Of a stretch of DNA of 64,000 nt, positions 53,074 through 64,000 are shown piece after piece. The translations under genes were made by a program, and so were the position numbers. A model generated the notes under the pieces. It did no database searches. It was given only the letters and a program-made list of their open reading frames with translations, and was not told where the DNA came from. Position 1 is the first letter of the stretch. Each line of letters opens with the position of its first letter. The stretch is from Aeromicrobium sp. Root344 (GTDB taxonomy: Bacteria; Actinomycetota; Actinomycetes; Propionibacteriales; Nocardioidaceae), in contig NZ_LMDH01000001.1 of assembly GCF_001425755.1 (NCBI RefSeq), forward strand, positions 789,367 through 853,366, written 5' to 3'.

Positions 53074-54947
53074 GCGAGGGTCACCGCCAGGAGGGCAAGG
53101 ACGAGGACGGCAACGCCGCCGAACATCGTGAGAGCGTACGAACGGACGTAGCCGGTCTGCGGCTTGCGCAGGAACTGTGAGGTGTCACCGAGCCGGTCGG
53201 CGACGCCGGTGACGAAGCCGTCGACCCCCTTGCCGTCGAACCACACCAGGAACCGGGTGAGGTGACGTGTCGGGCGTACGACGATCGCGTCGTTGAGCTC
53301 GTTGCCGTAGAGCTCGTGGCGACCCGCGCGCGCGAAGATCGACACCGAGCTGTCGGCGGGCGTCTCGACGGCGATGGGCTCGCGGCGGTAGAAGGCCACC
53401 GCAGCCACGACGCCGATCGCGACGACGACCGTGATGATGAGCGTCAGGACGATCGCCGGGACTGCGAGCTCTTCGTGCTCCGCGTGCCCCGTGATCGGCT
53501 CGAGCCACTCGGTGATCCAGTTGCTCACCAGCAGCACGCCACCGAGGGCGGACAGCACCGCGAGGCCGATCAGCGGCCAGGTCATGACTCTGGGCGACTC
53601 GTGCGGATGCACGCCCTCGCGCCAGCGCTTCTCCGACAGGAACGTCATGATCATCAGGCGGGTCATGTAGAACGCCGTGACTCCGGCGCCCAGCAGAGCG
53701 CCGAGCCCGACCCAGAAGTTCTCGCCGAACGCCGCCTCGATGATCTTGTCCTTGGACCAGAAGCCCGCGAACGGCGGCACACCGATGATCGCAAGGTAGC
53801 CGAGGCCGAACGTGGCGAACGTGATCGGCATGAACGTGCGCAGGCCGCCGTAGTGCCGCATCTCGACGTCGTCGTCCATGCCGTGCATGACTGATCCGGC
53901 ACCGAGGAACATGTTGGCCTTGAAGAACCCGTGCGTGATGAGGTGGAAGATCGCGAACGCGTAGCCGGCCGGGCCGAGGCCGGCGGCCAGCATCATGTAG
54001 CCGATCTGGCTCATCGTGGAGCCCGCGAGCGCCTTCTTGATGTCGTCCTTGGCACAGCCGATCCAGGCGCCCGCGAGCAGCGTCACCAGACCGACGACGA
54101 TGACCGCCGTACGTGCCGCCTCCGACGCGTCGAAGATGCCGTGGGAGCGTACGACGAGGTAGACGCCGGCGGTGACCATCGTGGCGGCGTGGATCAGGGC
54201 CGAGACCGGGGTCGGACCCTCCATCGCGTCCAGCAGCCAGCTCTGCAGCGGGACCTGGGCGGACTTGCCGCACGCCCCGAGCAGCAGGAGCAGGCCGAGC
54301 GCCGTGGCGACCGAGCCGGAGGCGCCGGTGATGGCGCCGTTGACCGCGTGGATCGACGAGGTGCCGAACTCGGAGAACATCAGCATGATGCCGGTCGCCA
54401 TGCCCAGGTCACCGACGCGGTTGACGACGAACGCCTTCTTGGCGGCCGCCGCGGCCGAGTCCTTGTGCTGCCAGAACCCGATCAGCAGGTAGGACGCCAG
54501 GCCGACGCCCTCCCAGCCGAGGAACAGCACGAGGTAGTCCGACGCGAGCACGAGCGTCAGCATCGCGGCGATGAAGATGTTGAGGAACGCGAAGAACCGG
54601 CGGCGCCGCTCGTCGTGCGCCATGTAACCGATCGAGTAGACGTGGATCAGCGTGCCGACACCCGTGATCAGCAGGACGAAAAGGCCCGACAGCTGGTCGA
54701 ACGTGAAGCCCATGTCGACGTGGAACGAGCCGGCGTCGATCCAGGTGAAGAGCTTGGTCGACTGGGACCGGTCCTCGCCGTCCTTGCCGAGCAAGGAGGC
54801 GAACAGCACGACACCGAACAGGAAGGACAGCGCCGAGGCGGCCGTGCCGATGAGGTGACCGAAGCGGTCGCCCTCCTTGCCCCACACGAGCAGGCCGAGA
54901 CCGCTCGCCAGCGGGATGGCGATCAACAGCCATTGGAGATCGAACAT
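53070..54947 (-). CDS. nuoL: Complex I subunit NuoL, main cluster
   Basis: A 625-residue subunit with the long C-terminal lateral helix region. [36 protein letters not shown] and the [20 protein letters not shown] helix identify it. It lies 12 bases behind nuoK. Confidence 0.95.
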   Translation of the reverse strand: MFDLQWLLIAIPLASGLGLLVWGKEGDRFGHLIGTAASALSFLFGVVLFASLLGKDGEDRSQSTKLFTWIDAGSFHVDMGFTFDQLSGLFVLLITGVGTLIHVYSIGYMAHDERRRRFFAFLNIFIAAMLTLVLASDYLVLFLGWEGVGLASYLLIGFWQHKDSAAAAAKKAFVVNRVGDLGMATGIMLMFSEFGTSSIHAVNGAITGASGSVATALGLLLLLGACGKSAQVPLQSWLLDAMEGPTPVSALIHAATMVTAGVYLVVRSHGIFDASEAARTAVIVVGLVTLLAGAWIGCAKDDIKKALAGSTMSQIGYMMLAAGLGPAGYAFAIFHLITHGFFKANMFLGAGSVMHGMDDDVEMRHYGGLRTFMPITFATFGLGYLAIIGVPPFAGFWSKDKIIEAAFGENFWVGLGALLGAGVTAFYMTRLMIMTFLSEKRWREGVHPHESPRVMTWPLIGLAVLSALGGVLLVSNWITEWLEPITGHAEHEELAVPAIVLTLIITVVVAIGVVAAVAFYRREPIAVETPADSSVSIFARAGRHELYGNELNDAIVVRPTRHLTRFLVWFDGKGVDGFVTGVADRLGDTSQFLRKPQTGYVRSYALTMFGGVAVLVLALLAVTLA

Positions 54948-54959
54948 CGTGGTGTCCTC

Positions 54960-55253
54960 CTACGACTTCAAGAGGCTCGCCTCGTCGACCGAAGCCGAGC
55001 GACGCGCGCGATAGATGGACACGATGATCGACAGTCCGACGACGACCTCGGCGGCCGCGACGACCATGACGAAGAAGGCTGCCACCTGCCCGTCGAGGTT
55101 GCCGTTCTGCCGCGAGAAGCTCACGAACGCGAGGTTGGTCGCGTTGAGCATGAGCTCGATGCACATGAAGACCACGATCGCGTTGCGGCGGACGAGGACG
55201 CCCACCGAGCCGATCGTGAACAGGATGAGCGACAGCGTGATGTACTCGTTCAC
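54960..55253 (-). CDS. nuoK: Complex I subunit NuoK, main cluster
   Basis: A 97-residue three-helix subunit. Conserved glutamates are in [14 protein letters not shown] and AAAEVVVGL. It overlaps nuoJ by four bases. Confidence 0.95.
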   Translation of the reverse strand: MNEYITLSLILFTIGSVGVLVRRNAIVVFMCIELMLNATNLAFVSFSRQNGNLDGQVAAFFVMVVAAAEVVVGLSIIVSIYRARRSASVDEASLLKS

Positions 55254-56029
55254 TTCTCGCCTCCGAACGACTCGTCGCGGGGCTGCTCGTCGCCGACCTG
55301 CTCGACGAGCCTGTCGATGTCGTCCTCGAAGCCCTGACGCACCTGGCCGCGGCCCACGATGCTGTCGGAGACCGAGCTCTCGAGCGGGGAACCGTCAGGC
55401 AGCAGGGCGGGGGTGTCGACGGCGTTGTGCCGGGCGAACACGCCGGGCGCCGGCAACGGGCCGGGGTGCCGGCCGGACTCGGCGTACTCACGCATGCGGC
55501 GGGCGGCGATGTCAGCCTGCGAGTGGCGTACGGTCAGGCGCTCCTTGTGGGCCAGCACCATGGCAGCCAGGGCGGCGGTGATCAGCAGGGCGCTGGTGAA
55601 CTCGAACGCGAGGACGTACTTGCCGAACAGCAGCTCGCTGAGCCCGTACGGATTGCCGTTGCCGTTGGCAGCCTTGAGCCCGACGACGGCACCCGAGACG
55701 GTCTGGCCGATCGCGAGCACGACGGTGATGCCGAAGATCAGGCCGATGATGCCGGCAGCAAGGCGCTGGCCGCCGATCGTCTCCTTGACCGCGTCGGAGG
55801 AGTCGACGCCGACGAGCATCAGGACGAACAGGAACAGCATCATGATCGCGCCGGTGTAGACGATGATCTGCACCGCGAACAGGAACGGCGCACCCTGCGC
55901 GGCGTAGAGCACCGCGAGGCTGATCATCACGACCGCCAGGCAGAGGGCGGCGTGGACCGCCTTGCGGGCGAAGACGAGACCCAGCGCGGCGATCACCATG
56001 ATCGGCGCGAGGAACCAGAACGCGGTCAC
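55250..56029 (-). CDS. nuoJ: Complex I subunit NuoJ, main cluster
   Basis: A 259-residue subunit from GTG 56029. The membrane part (about 1-170) contains [21 protein letters not shown] polar C-terminal extension of about 85 residues ([20 protein letters not shown]) is lacking in nuoJ2. Confidence 0.93.
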   Translation of the reverse strand: MTAFWFLAPIMVIAALGLVFARKAVHAALCLAVVMISLAVLYAAQGAPFLFAVQIIVYTGAIMMLFLFVLMLVGVDSSDAVKETIGGQRLAAGIIGLIFGITVVLAIGQTVSGAVVGLKAANGNGNPYGLSELLFGKYVLAFEFTSALLITAALAAMVLAHKERLTVRHSQADIAARRMREYAESGRHPGPLPAPGVFARHNAVDTPALLPDGSPLESSVSDSIVGRGQVRQGFEDDIDRLVEQVGDEQPRDESFGGEK

Positions 56030-56622
56030 ACGGCCCCCCCGGGTTCACGCGGAGCACCGGCCGGGTTGACGTCGGCGTTGAGCGACGAGTCGATCGGGAA
56101 GATCGGCAGCGACTTGCCTCGGTAGTAGTCCTGGTGGTCGTCGCTGATCATCATCTCGTGCGGTGGCTCGACCATGCCGGGCAGCAGCGGGGCGAGCAGG
56201 TCGCTCTTCTCGTAGATGAGGTCCGCGCGGTTGTTGTCGGCGAGCTCGTACTCGTTGGTCATCGTCAGCGCACGCGTCGGGCACGCCTCGATGCAGAGGC
56301 CGCAGAGGATGCAGCGCAGGTAGTTGATCTGGTAGACGCGGCCGTAGCGCTCGCCGGGGCTGTGCCGGTCGCCCTCGGTGTTGGAGGCACCCTCGACGTA
56401 GATCGCGTCGGCGGGACAGGCCCAGGCGCACAGCTCGCAGCCGATGCACTTCTCGAGACCGTCGGGCCAGCGGTTGAGCTGGTGCCGGCCGTGGAAGCGA
56501 GGCGCCGTCGGGACCTTCTCGAACGGGTACTGCTGCGTGACGGTCTTGCGGAACATCGTCCGGAACGTCACGCCGAATCCGGCGATCGGGTCCCAGAGCG
56601 TCTCTTTAATCGGATTGCTCAT
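56026..56622 (-). CDS. nuoI: Complex I iron-sulfur subunit NuoI, main cluster
   Basis: A 198-residue subunit from ATG 56622, overlapping nuoH by ATGA. Two 4Fe-4S motifs: [12 protein letters not shown] and [13 protein letters not shown] longer C-terminal tail than nuoI2. Confidence 0.95.
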   Translation of the reverse strand: MSNPIKETLWDPIAGFGVTFRTMFRKTVTQQYPFEKVPTAPRFHGRHQLNRWPDGLEKCIGCELCAWACPADAIYVEGASNTEGDRHSPGERYGRVYQINYLRCILCGLCIEACPTRALTMTNEYELADNNRADLIYEKSDLLAPLLPGMVEPPHEMMISDDHQDYYRGKSLPIFPIDSSLNADVNPAGAPREPGGAV

Positions 56623-57848
56623 CGTTCGTTCCTCGTGGGGGGCTCGGTGATGGGCGGTACGGGGTAGCCGCCGGCGAAGGCGTCGACCTCGTCGGGCTCC
56701 GGCTCGGGCTCGGATTCCTTCTTCTCGGGGATCAGGAACGTCAGGACGATGAGGACGCCCGCGGCGATCGCGACCCACAGCAGGACCTTCGGATCGCCGA
56801 GCATGTCCTCGCTCTTGAGCTTGCGGATGAATGCGACCGCGACGATCCACGCCAGGGCGACCGGGATGAGGACCTTCCAGCCGAAGCTCATGAACTGGTC
56901 GTAGCGCATGCGCGGCAGCGTGCCACGGAGCCAGACGAAGATGAAGATGAAGAACAGCGTCTTGCCGAAGAACCAGATCAGCGGCCAGTAGCCCTCGTTG
57001 GCGCCTTCCCAGATGTGGGAGATGCCGAACGGTGCACGCCAGCCGCCGAGGAACATCGTGGTTGCCAGCGCGGAGACCGTGACCATGTTGACGTACTCGG
57101 CGAGGAAGAACAGCGCGAACTTGAGCGAGGAGTACTCGGTGTGGAAGCCGCCGACGAGCTCGCCCTCGGCCTCGGGGAGGTCGAACGGTGCGCGGTTGGT
57201 CTCACCGATCATCGCGATGACGTAGATGACGAACGACGGGAACAGCGGCACGAAGTACCACATGCTGTGCTGCGCGGACACGATCTCCGACGTCGACATC
57301 GAGCCGGCGTACATGAAGACCGAGACCAGCGACAGGCCCATCGCGACCTCGTACGAGATCATCTGGGCGCTCGAGCGCAGACCGCCCAGCAGGGCGTAGA
57401 TCGAGCCCGACGACCAGCCCGCGAGGACGATGCCGTAGACCCCGATCGAGGTCACCGCGAGGATGTAGAGCACCGCGACCGGCAGGTCGGTGAGCTGCAG
57501 CATCGTCTTCTGGTCGGTGAACGGGATCGTGACCTCGGGGCCGAACGGGATGACCGCCCAGGCGAGGAACGCCGGGATCGTGGCGAGGATCGGTGCGAGG
57601 ACGTAGACGACCTTGTCAGCCGCCTTGACGACCAGATCCTCCTTGAACGCGAGCTTGACGCCGTCGGCGAGGCTCTGCAGCAGGCCGAACGGGCCGTGCA
57701 CGTTGGGGCCGATGCGGTGCTGCATCTTGGCGACGACGCGGCGCTCGAACCAGATGTTGAACAACGTGTAGACGACCAGCACGACGAAGATCAGCACGGA
57801 CTTGAGCAGGACGACCCAGAACGGGTCGTGCCCGAACAGCGGGTTCAT
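56619..57848 (-). CDS. nuoH: Complex I subunit NuoH, main cluster
   Basis: A 409-residue membrane subunit. [38 protein letters not shown] and [18 protein letters not shown] are the quinone-channel signatures. A charged C-terminal tail ([17 protein letters not shown]) extends beyond the last helix. Confidence 0.95.
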   Translation of the reverse strand: MNPLFGHDPFWVVLLKSVLIFVVLVVYTLFNIWFERRVVAKMQHRIGPNVHGPFGLLQSLADGVKLAFKEDLVVKAADKVVYVLAPILATIPAFLAWAVIPFGPEVTIPFTDQKTMLQLTDLPVAVLYILAVTSIGVYGIVLAGWSSGSIYALLGGLRSSAQMISYEVAMGLSLVSVFMYAGSMSTSEIVSAQHSMWYFVPLFPSFVIYVIAMIGETNRAPFDLPEAEGELVGGFHTEYSSLKFALFFLAEYVNMVTVSALATTMFLGGWRAPFGISHIWEGANEGYWPLIWFFGKTLFFIFIFVWLRGTLPRMRYDQFMSFGWKVLIPVALAWIVAVAFIRKLKSEDMLGDPKVLLWVAIAAGVLIVLTFLIPEKKESEPEPEPDEVDAFAGGYPVPPITEPPTRNER

Positions 57849-60262
57849 GAGGCTCCCTTCCCGTCGCTTGAGCCTGTCGACAGCGTCACGTGGTCGGCGT
57901 AGCCCACGCCCAGGGCCGCGCGAAGGCTGGCGCCGGAGTTGGCCGGCGCCCAGACGACACCGTCGGGCAGCTCGGCGACCTCGGTCGGGAAGCTGACGAT
58001 GCCGGCGTCGGTCGACAGCGTCGCCATGCCGCCGGGGTCGACGTCGAACGCCTTGAGCGTGGCCTCGCTGGCGCGGAGGACCGCCGGGCGGGCGGTTGCC
58101 TTGAGCTCGAGCTGGCCGTCCTGGTTGCGGCCGTCGTCAATCATGAGGCGCCACGTGTCGAGCACGACGGCCCGCTTGGGTGCGGCCGTCGTGTCGGGCT
58201 CGACGGTCGGCGCCGGGATGCGTGCGCCGTCCCACGGACCGAGCTCCACCATGGCAGCACGCGCTTGGGCGACGGTGCGGAAGCCGAGCGGCTGGCCGAG
58301 CTCCTCGGCGAGTCCCGCGAGGATGCGGATGTCGGTGAGCGAGTTGGGCTCGTGGAGCACGGCGTCGAACGTACGGACGCGACCCTCCCAGTTGACGAAG
58401 CTGCCGGGCTTCTCGACGACCGGGGCGACCGGCAGGACGACGTCGGCGACCTCGGTGACCTCGCTCTCGCGCACCTCGAGGCTCACGATGAACTCGGCCT
58501 TGGCGAGCGCCCTGCGCGCCGCGGCCGGGTCGGGCAGGTCGGTGATCTCGACGCCGCCGATCACCAGCGCGTGGACCACGCCGAGCCGGGTCTCCTCGAG
58601 GATCTCGGTCGTGTTGCGACCACGTCGGGCCGGGACCGTGCGGACGCCCCACGCGGCGGCGAGGTCCGTACGCGCCTCGACGTCGTCGAGCGGACGGCCA
58701 CCGGGCAGCAGGTCGGGCAGGCAGCCGGCCTCGAGCGCACCGCGCTCACCGGCTCGTCGCGGAACCCACGCGATGCGGGCGCCAGCCTTGTCGGCGGCGG
58801 CCACGAGGGCGCTGAAGCCACCGGGGACCGAGGCGAGCCGCTCACCGGCGAGGAGGATCGCGTCCTGGTCGAGCTCGAGCGCTGCGAGGGCAGCCGGTTC
58901 GTGGCCCGGGACGGTCTGGACGAGCTCGCCGTTCATCTTGCGCAGGCCCCGGGTCGCGTGGCTTGCGATCGCGACGACCTTGACGCCCGAGCGGGACGCC
59001 TTGCGGAGACGCAGGAAGATGCTGCCGTTCTCGTCCTCCGGCTCAAGCGCGACGAGGACCACGGTCGACGCCTTCTCGAGGTCGGCGAACGTGACGTCGA
59101 GCGACGTCGTGGCGATCCGGGAGGCGAGGAACTGGGCCTCCTCCTCCGAGTGCGCCCGGGCACGGAAGTCGATGTCGTTGGTGCGCAGCACGGTGCGGGC
59201 GAACTTGCTGTAGGCGAACGCGTCCTCGGCCGTCAGGCGACCGCCGGGCAGGACACCGACCTTGCCCTCGGCAGCGGCGAGGCCCTTGGCGGCAGCCGCC
59301 AGGGCAGCCGGCCACGAGGCGGGCTCGAGCTGCTCGGTCTCGGGATTGCGTACGAGCGGGGTCGTGATGCGGTCGCCGACCGTGGCGTAGGTGAACGCGA
59401 AGCGGTCCTTGTCGGTGATCCACTCCTCGTTGACCTCCGGGTCGTCACCCGCGAGCCGGCGCATGACGCGGCCACGGCGGTGGTCGACGCGGATCGCGGA
59501 ACCGCTCGAGTCGTGCTCGGCGATCGACGGGGTCGACACCAGGTCGAAGGGGCGGGCGCGGAAACGGTAGTCGGCGCTGGTCAGGGCGCCGACGGGGCAG
59601 ATCTGGATCGTGTTGCCGGAGAAGTAGGAGTTGAAGGGCTCCTCCTCGTAGATGCCGACCTGCTGCTGCGAGCCGCGCTCGACCAGTGCGATGAAGGGAT
59701 CGCCGGCGATCTGCTCGGAGAACCGGGTGCAGCGCGCGCACAGGACGCAGCGCTCGCGGTCGAGCAGTACCTGCTCGGAGACCTTGATGGGCTTGGGGAA
59801 CGTGCGCTTGACCTCGGTGAAGCGCGTCTCGCCCTGGCCGTGCGTCATCGACTGGTTCTGCAGCGGGCACTCGCCGCCCTTGTCGCACACGGGGCAGTCG
59901 AGCGGGTGGTTGATCAGCAGGAACTCCATGTTGCCGCGCTGTGCCTTCTCGGCGACGGGCGACGTGACCTGCGTCTTGACGACCATGCCGGCCGCGACCT
60001 CGATCGTGCAGGACGCCTGCGGCTTGGGGAAGCCACGACCGTTGCCGGCATCGGTGATCTCGACGAGGCACTGGCGGCACGCGCCGACCGGGTCGAGCAG
60101 CGGGTGGTCGCAGAAGCGCGGGATCTCGGTGCCGATGAGCTCGGCGGCGCGGATCACGAGAGTGCCCTTGGGGACGCTGACCTCGACGTCGTCGATCGTC
60201 AGGGTGACGAGCTCGACCGGCGCAGTGCCGGTTGAGCCTGTCGAAACCTCGTCGACTGTCAT
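57845..60262 (-). CDS. nuoG: Complex I subunit NuoG (iron-sulfur, molybdopterin-fold)
   Basis: About 805 residues from ATG 60262 (GTG 60265 directly before it is equally coupled to the nuoF stop). N-terminal 2Fe-2S cysteines are in [17 protein letters not shown], with the 4Fe-4S site in [15 protein letters not shown] and further cysteines in [14 protein letters not shown] long molybdopterin oxidoreductase-like domain follows. Copies of a short repeat encode STGST near residue 9 and STGSS near the C terminus. Confidence 0.94.
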   Translation of the reverse strand: MTVDEVSTGSTGTAPVELVTLTIDDVEVSVPKGTLVIRAAELIGTEIPRFCDHPLLDPVGACRQCLVEITDAGNGRGFPKPQASCTIEVAAGMVVKTQVTSPVAEKAQRGNMEFLLINHPLDCPVCDKGGECPLQNQSMTHGQGETRFTEVKRTFPKPIKVSEQVLLDRERCVLCARCTRFSEQIAGDPFIALVERGSQQQVGIYEEEPFNSYFSGNTIQICPVGALTSADYRFRARPFDLVSTPSIAEHDSSGSAIRVDHRRGRVMRRLAGDDPEVNEEWITDKDRFAFTYATVGDRITTPLVRNPETEQLEPASWPAALAAAAKGLAAAEGKVGVLPGGRLTAEDAFAYSKFARTVLRTNDIDFRARAHSEEEAQFLASRIATTSLDVTFADLEKASTVVLVALEPEDENGSIFLRLRKASRSGVKVVAIASHATRGLRKMNGELVQTVPGHEPAALAALELDQDAILLAGERLASVPGGFSALVAAADKAGARIAWVPRRAGERGALEAGCLPDLLPGGRPLDDVEARTDLAAAWGVRTVPARRGRNTTEILEETRLGVVHALVIGGVEITDLPDPAAARRALAKAEFIVSLEVRESEVTEVADVVLPVAPVVEKPGSFVNWEGRVRTFDAVLHEPNSLTDIRILAGLAEELGQPLGFRTVAQARAAMVELGPWDGARIPAPTVEPDTTAAPKRAVVLDTWRLMIDDGRNQDGQLELKATARPAVLRASEATLKAFDVDPGGMATLSTDAGIVSFPTEVAELPDGVVWAPANSGASLRAALGVGYADHVTLSTGSSDGKGAS

Positions 60263-61578
60263 CACTTGCCTCCGACGGTCTGGGGGGCGAACAGGGTCGA
60301 GGCGGCCGGCGGGAACAGCTCGCGCGACGGCGTGTGCAGGCCAGACTCGAACTCGCTGCGGAAGTGCTGGATCGCCGAGGTGATCGGGCTCGTCGCACCG
60401 TCGCCGAGGGCACAGAACGAACGGCCGAGGATGTTCTCGCAGAGGTCGAGGAGCAGCTCGATGTCGCCGTCCTTGCCCTGCCCCTCATCGAGGCGCTGCA
60501 GGGTCTGGACGAGCCACCACGTGCCCTCACGGCACGGGGTGCACTTGCCGCACGACTCGTGCTTGTAGAACTCGGTCCACCGGAGCACGCAGCGTACGAC
60601 CGAGGTCGTCTGGTCGAAGACCTGGAGCGCCTTGGTGCCCAGCATCGAGCCGGCAGCGCCGACGCCCTCGTAGTCGAGGGGGATGTCGAGGTGCTCGGCG
60701 GTCAGGATCGGGGTCGACGAGCCGCCGGGGGTCCAGAACTTGAGCTCGCTGCCGGGGCGCATGCCGCCGCCGAGGTCGAGCAGCTCGCGCAGCGTGATGC
60801 CGAGCGGCGCCTCGTACTGGCCGGGGCGGGCGACGTGTCCCGAGAGCGAGTAGAGCGTGTAGCCCTTGGACTTCTCGGTGCCCATCGAGCCGAACCAGTC
60901 GATGCCGTTCTTGACGATCGACGGCACCGAGGCGATCGACTCGACGTTGTTGACGACGGTCGGCGAGGCGTAGAGGCCCTCGACGGCGGGGAACGGCGGA
61001 CGGAGGCGGGGCTGGCCGCGGCGACCCTCGAGCGAGTCGAGGAGCGCGGTCTCCTCGCCGCAGATGTAGGCACCGGCACCGGCGTGGATGATCAGCTCGA
61101 CATCGATGCCCGAGCCGAGGATGTCGGTGCCGAGGTAGCCCGCCTCCTTGGCCTCACGTGCCGCGGCGCGCAGGCGGCGTACGACGTGCAGGACCTCGCC
61201 GCGTACGTAGATGAACGCGGTCTTGGCGCGTATCGCGTGGGCCGCGATGATGACGCCCTCGATCAGCGTGTGGGGCGTCGCCATCATGAGCGGGATGTCC
61301 TTGCAGGTGCCCGGCTCGGACTCGTCGGCGTTGACCACGAGGTACTTGGGCTTCGGGTTGTCCTGCGGGATGAAGCTCCACTTCATGCCGGTCGGGAAGC
61401 CGGCACCACCACGACCGCGAAGACCGGAGTCCTTGACCATCGAGATGACGTCGTCCGGCGCCATCTTGAGCGCGGTCTCGAGCGCGGAGTAGCCACCGGC
61501 CCGCTCGTAGGCCTCGAGGGTCCACGCGCGATCGGTGCCCCAGTCGGCGCTGAGCACGGGTGTGAGGGTGTCAGTCAT
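60262..61578 (-). CDS. nuoF: Complex I NADH-binding subunit NuoF
   Basis: A 438-residue flavoprotein. The NADH site is GRGGAGFPTGMKW, the FMN region has NADESEPGTCKD and GAGAYICGEETALLDSLEG, and the 4Fe-4S motif is ESCGKCTPCREGT. It overlaps nuoE by eight bases. Confidence 0.96.
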   Translation of the reverse strand: MTDTLTPVLSADWGTDRAWTLEAYERAGGYSALETALKMAPDDVISMVKDSGLRGRGGAGFPTGMKWSFIPQDNPKPKYLVVNADESEPGTCKDIPLMMATPHTLIEGVIIAAHAIRAKTAFIYVRGEVLHVVRRLRAAAREAKEAGYLGTDILGSGIDVELIIHAGAGAYICGEETALLDSLEGRRGQPRLRPPFPAVEGLYASPTVVNNVESIASVPSIVKNGIDWFGSMGTEKSKGYTLYSLSGHVARPGQYEAPLGITLRELLDLGGGMRPGSELKFWTPGGSSTPILTAEHLDIPLDYEGVGAAGSMLGTKALQVFDQTTSVVRCVLRWTEFYKHESCGKCTPCREGTWWLVQTLQRLDEGQGKDGDIELLLDLCENILGRSFCALGDGATSPITSAIQHFRSEFESGLHTPSRELFPPAASTLFAPQTVGGK

Positions 61579-62362
61579 CCTCGCCCTCCTTGGCAGTGTC
61601 TGCGGGCGATTCCTCGACCTTGGTCTCGGTCTCGGCGCGCTGGGTGTCGGCCTGTTCCGCAGCGCCGGTCTTGGTGTCGGACGTCGCGTCGCCGGAACCG
61701 GACGAGGCCTGCTTGGCCTCGTCGACCGACGGTGCCGACCAGCCGCGCTCGGCGGCGATCTCGAGGCCGGCCAGCGACGGTCCGGCGGCTGCGGGCCCCT
61801 CGTCGACGAGCCCGTCCTCGAACCCGGCGAGCACCCGCTCGGCCTCGCGCCACGACGTGATCGTCGCGCCGCGCGTGGCCTGGACCGTCTCGCCGGCGCG
61901 CAGCTTGTCGACGAGCTCGACCGCGGAGTCGGGGGTCTGGTTGTCGAAGAACTCCCAGTTGACCATCATCACGGGAGCGAAGTCGCACGCGGCATTGCAC
62001 TCGATGTGCTCGAGGGTGACCTTGCCGTCCTCGGTCGTCTCGTCGTTGCCGACGTCGAGGTGGCCCTTGAGCCGCTCGAAGATCAGGTCGCCACCCATCA
62101 CCGCGCACAGGGTGTTGGTGCAGACGCCGACGTGGTGCTCGCCCATCGGACGCCGCTTGTACATCGTGTAGAACGTCGCGACGCCCGAGACCTCGGCGGC
62201 GCTGATGCCGAGGATGTCGGCGCAGACCTCGATGCCCTCGTTGGTGACGTTGCCCTCGACGGACTGGATCAGGTGCAGCATCGGCAGCAGCGCCGACCGC
62301 GACTGGGGATAACGACCGGCAAGCTCGCGGAGCTCGTCCTTCGTGAGATCCGTCAGGGTCAT
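61571..62362 (-). CDS. nuoE: Complex I 2Fe-2S subunit NuoE
   Basis: A 263-residue thioredoxin-fold subunit. Cluster cysteines are in [13 protein letters not shown] and [13 protein letters not shown]. The last 80 residues form an acidic, Ala/Thr-rich tail (about 180-263) that typical NuoE lacks and that looks disordered. Confidence 0.94.
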   Translation of the reverse strand: MTLTDLTKDELRELAGRYPQSRSALLPMLHLIQSVEGNVTNEGIEVCADILGISAAEVSGVATFYTMYKRRPMGEHHVGVCTNTLCAVMGGDLIFERLKGHLDVGNDETTEDGKVTLEHIECNAACDFAPVMMVNWEFFDNQTPDSAVELVDKLRAGETVQATRGATITSWREAERVLAGFEDGLVDEGPAAAGPSLAGLEIAAERGWSAPSVDEAKQASSGSGDATSDTKTGAAEQADTQRAETETKVEESPADTAKEGEDD

Positions 62363-63690
62363 CGATCAACGCCTCCCATGACGGGGTCGATGCTGGCGAT
62401 CGCGACGATCACGTCGGACAGCATGCCGCCCTCGCTCATGACCGAGGTGCCCTGCAGGTTGACGAACGACGGATCGCGGAAGTGCGCCCGGTAGGGCCGG
62501 GTGCCGCCGTCGGAGACGACGTGGCAGCCGATCTCGCCGCGCGGCGCCTCGACGCTCGCGTAGGCCTGACCGGCCGGCACGCGGAAGCCCTCCGTGACGA
62601 TCTTGAAGTGGTGGATCAGCGCTTCCATCGACTCGCCCATGATGTGCTTGATGTGCTCGGCAGAGTTGCCCTGGCCGTCAGATCCGACGCTGAGCTGCGA
62701 GGGCCAGGCGATCTTCTTGTCGGCGACCATGACGGGCTGGCCCTCCATCGCGGCGAGCCGCTCGGTGGCCTGCTCGACGATCTTGAGCGACTCCCACATC
62801 TCGTCGAGGCGTACGCGGAACCGGCCGTAGGCGTCCGGCTCGTCGCGGGTCACGACGTCGAAGTCGTACGTCTCGTAGCCCCAGTAGGGCTGCTTCTTGC
62901 GCAGGTCCCAGTCGTAGCCCGTCGCGCGGAGGATCGGGCCCGTGAGGCCGAGGGCGAGGCAGCCCGAGAGGTCGAGGTGCCCGACGCCCTTGAGCCGGCC
63001 CTTGAAGATCGGGTTGGCGTTGCACAGTGCGGCGTACTCGGGCAGCCGCTTCTTGAGCAGCCGGACCGTGGAGCGGAGTTTCTCGATGCCACCCGCGGGC
63101 ATGTCCTGCGCGACACCGCCGGGGCGGATGAACGCGTGGTTCATGCGCAGGCCGGTGATCATCTCGAACAGGTCGAGGATCAGCTCGCGGTCACGGAACC
63201 CGCAGGTCATGACCGTGAGGGCGCCGATCTCCATGCCCCCCGTGGCGAGCGCGACGAGGTGCGACGACACGCGGTTGAGCTCGAGCAGCAGGACGCGCAT
63301 GACCTGCGCCTTCTCGGGCGCCTCGATGCCGAGCAGCTTCTCGACCGCCATGACGTACGCCGCCTCGTTGGAGAACGGCGCGACGTAGTCCATGCGGGTG
63401 CAGAAGGTGACGCCCTGCGTCCAGGTGCGGTACTCCATGTTCTTCTCGATGCCGGTGTGCAGGTAGCCGACGCCGGCACGGGCATCGCGTACGGTCTCGC
63501 CGTCGATCTCGAGGATCAGGCGGAGCACGCCGTGCGTCGACGGGTGCTGCGGACCCATGTTGATGACGAGGTGGTCGCCCTCGACGGCCGAGGCGTCGAT
63601 CGTGTCCCAGTCCTGGCCGGTGACGGTGAAGACCGGACCCTCGGCCGAGTCGGTCGTGCTGGCGTACGGGTCGCTGACGGTCTCGGTCAT
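62359..63690 (-). CDS. nuoD: Complex I quinone-site subunit NuoD
   Basis: A 443-residue subunit of the 49-kDa type. [20 protein letters not shown] carries the conserved histidines, and [29 protein letters not shown] and the C-terminal [11 protein letters not shown] follow. It is the only NuoD encoded in the window, although two clusters need one. Confidence 0.96.
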   Translation of the reverse strand: MTETVSDPYASTTDSAEGPVFTVTGQDWDTIDASAVEGDHLVINMGPQHPSTHGVLRLILEIDGETVRDARAGVGYLHTGIEKNMEYRTWTQGVTFCTRMDYVAPFSNEAAYVMAVEKLLGIEAPEKAQVMRVLLLELNRVSSHLVALATGGMEIGALTVMTCGFRDRELILDLFEMITGLRMNHAFIRPGGVAQDMPAGGIEKLRSTVRLLKKRLPEYAALCNANPIFKGRLKGVGHLDLSGCLALGLTGPILRATGYDWDLRKKQPYWGYETYDFDVVTRDEPDAYGRFRVRLDEMWESLKIVEQATERLAAMEGQPVMVADKKIAWPSQLSVGSDGQGNSAEHIKHIMGESMEALIHHFKIVTEGFRVPAGQAYASVEAPRGEIGCHVVSDGGTRPYRAHFRDPSFVNLQGTSVMSEGGMLSDVIVAIASIDPVMGGVDR

Positions 63691-64000
63691 GAGTAGCTCC
63701 TCCGCTGGTCGGGCGGGGCGATCGTGCCGCCCTTGTACTCGACGGGGATGCCGCCCAACGGATAGTCCTTGCGCTGGGGGTGGCCGGGCCAGTCGTCGGG
63801 CATGAGGATGCGGGCCAGGGCCGGGTGGCCGTCGAAGATGATGCCGAACATGTCCCAGGTCTCCCGCTCCTGCCAGTCCGCAGTCGGGTAGATGCTGACG
63901 ACGCTCGGGATGTGCGGGTCGTCGTCGGGCGCCACGACCTCGAGGCGGATTCGACGGTTGTGGGTCATCGAGAGCAGGTGGTAGGCCACGTGCAGCTCGC
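63687..64000 (-). CDS. nuoC: Complex I subunit NuoC, main cluster (5' end beyond window)
   Basis: The C-terminal 104 codons of NuoC, open to the window edge. [20 protein letters not shown] and [17 protein letters not shown] are diagnostic. It overlaps nuoD by ATGA. nuoA and nuoB presumably follow beyond 64000. Confidence 0.93.
   Translation of the reverse strand, partial: ELHVAYHLLSMTHNRRIRLEVVAPDDDPHIPSVVSIYPTADWQERETWDMFGIIFDGHPALARILMPDDWPGHPQRKDYPLGGIPVEYKGGTIAPPDQRRSYS

Noticed and set aside
57890..60235. A 781-codon forward-strand open frame opposite nuoG
   Set aside because: NuoG on the reverse strand has all expected iron-sulfur motifs and overlaps its neighbours; the forward frame is a codon-bias shadow.
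1..64000. CRISPR arrays, insertion sequences, rRNA genes and replication origin
   Set aside because: No regularly spaced repeats, transposase motifs, rRNA stretches or DnaA-box clusters were seen.

Overview
This window looks like the chromosome of a high-G+C actinobacterium, probably of the Nocardioidaceae (Aeromicrobium/Nocardioides-like). The pointers are the G+C-rich codon use, many GTG starts with ATGA/GTGA gene overlaps, a SigK/RskA pair, a menaquinone-type respiratory chain and a Pls/PosA-type peptide synthetase. The taxon is an inference; no rRNA or species marker is present.

Layout. (1) 1-4436: a methylthioadenosine phosphorylase (cut by the window edge), a lipoprotein, and a sigK-rskA-cfa operon. 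(2) 4437-20073: a large sugar-acid catabolic locus. It holds two FCD-type GntR regulators and an oxidative deoxysugar route (L-fucose most likely: aldose dehydrogenase, lactonase, sugar-acid dehydratase, keto-acid dehydrogenase, diketo-acid hydrolase, mutarotase). It also holds an ABC importer without its ATPase, a 2-keto-3-deoxygluconate route (KduD-like SDR, KDPG aldolase, KDG kinase, Zn-dehydrogenase), and a secreted beta-helix enzyme resembling GH141. A palindrome, TCATACGTATGA, recurs in front of several of these units. (3) 20223-27000: PPK2, then a 4'-phosphopantetheinyl transferase next to an M1 peptidase and a 1,305-residue Pls/PosA-family membrane NRPS, which together look like a homopoly(amino acid) locus. 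(4) 27273-37324: a 10-kb island of lower G+C between 58-bp direct repeats of the 3' end of tRNA-Tyr. It carries a giant secreted RHS protein with a Lys-rich then Gly-rich hydrophobic C terminus, three small membrane proteins overlapping behind it, and a divergent sigma/anti-sigma pair. No integrase is visible. (5) 37449-64000: a YajQ protein, then two complex I clusters. The first (46387 to 38016) encodes NuoA-B-C-H-I-J-K-L-M-N without D, E, F or G. The second (from beyond 64000 down to 49907) encodes C-D-E-F-G-H-I-J-K-L-M-N and ends with a polyprenyl diphosphate synthase. Between them lie a YwaF-like membrane protein, a methyltransferase and a RarD-type transporter.

How it works together. 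The catabolic locus appears to cut fucose (and possibly uronate) from an extracellular glycan, import the sugar and oxidise it to pyruvate and lactate, with a second branch ending in pyruvate and glyceraldehyde-3-phosphate. The PPTase would activate the carrier domain of the Pls-like enzyme, and the M1 peptidase could trim or protect against its product. The RHS island is probably a self-contained toxin/immunity cargo with its own sigma switch. The respiratory clusters supply complex I, and the prenyl synthase presumably makes the menaquinone tail.
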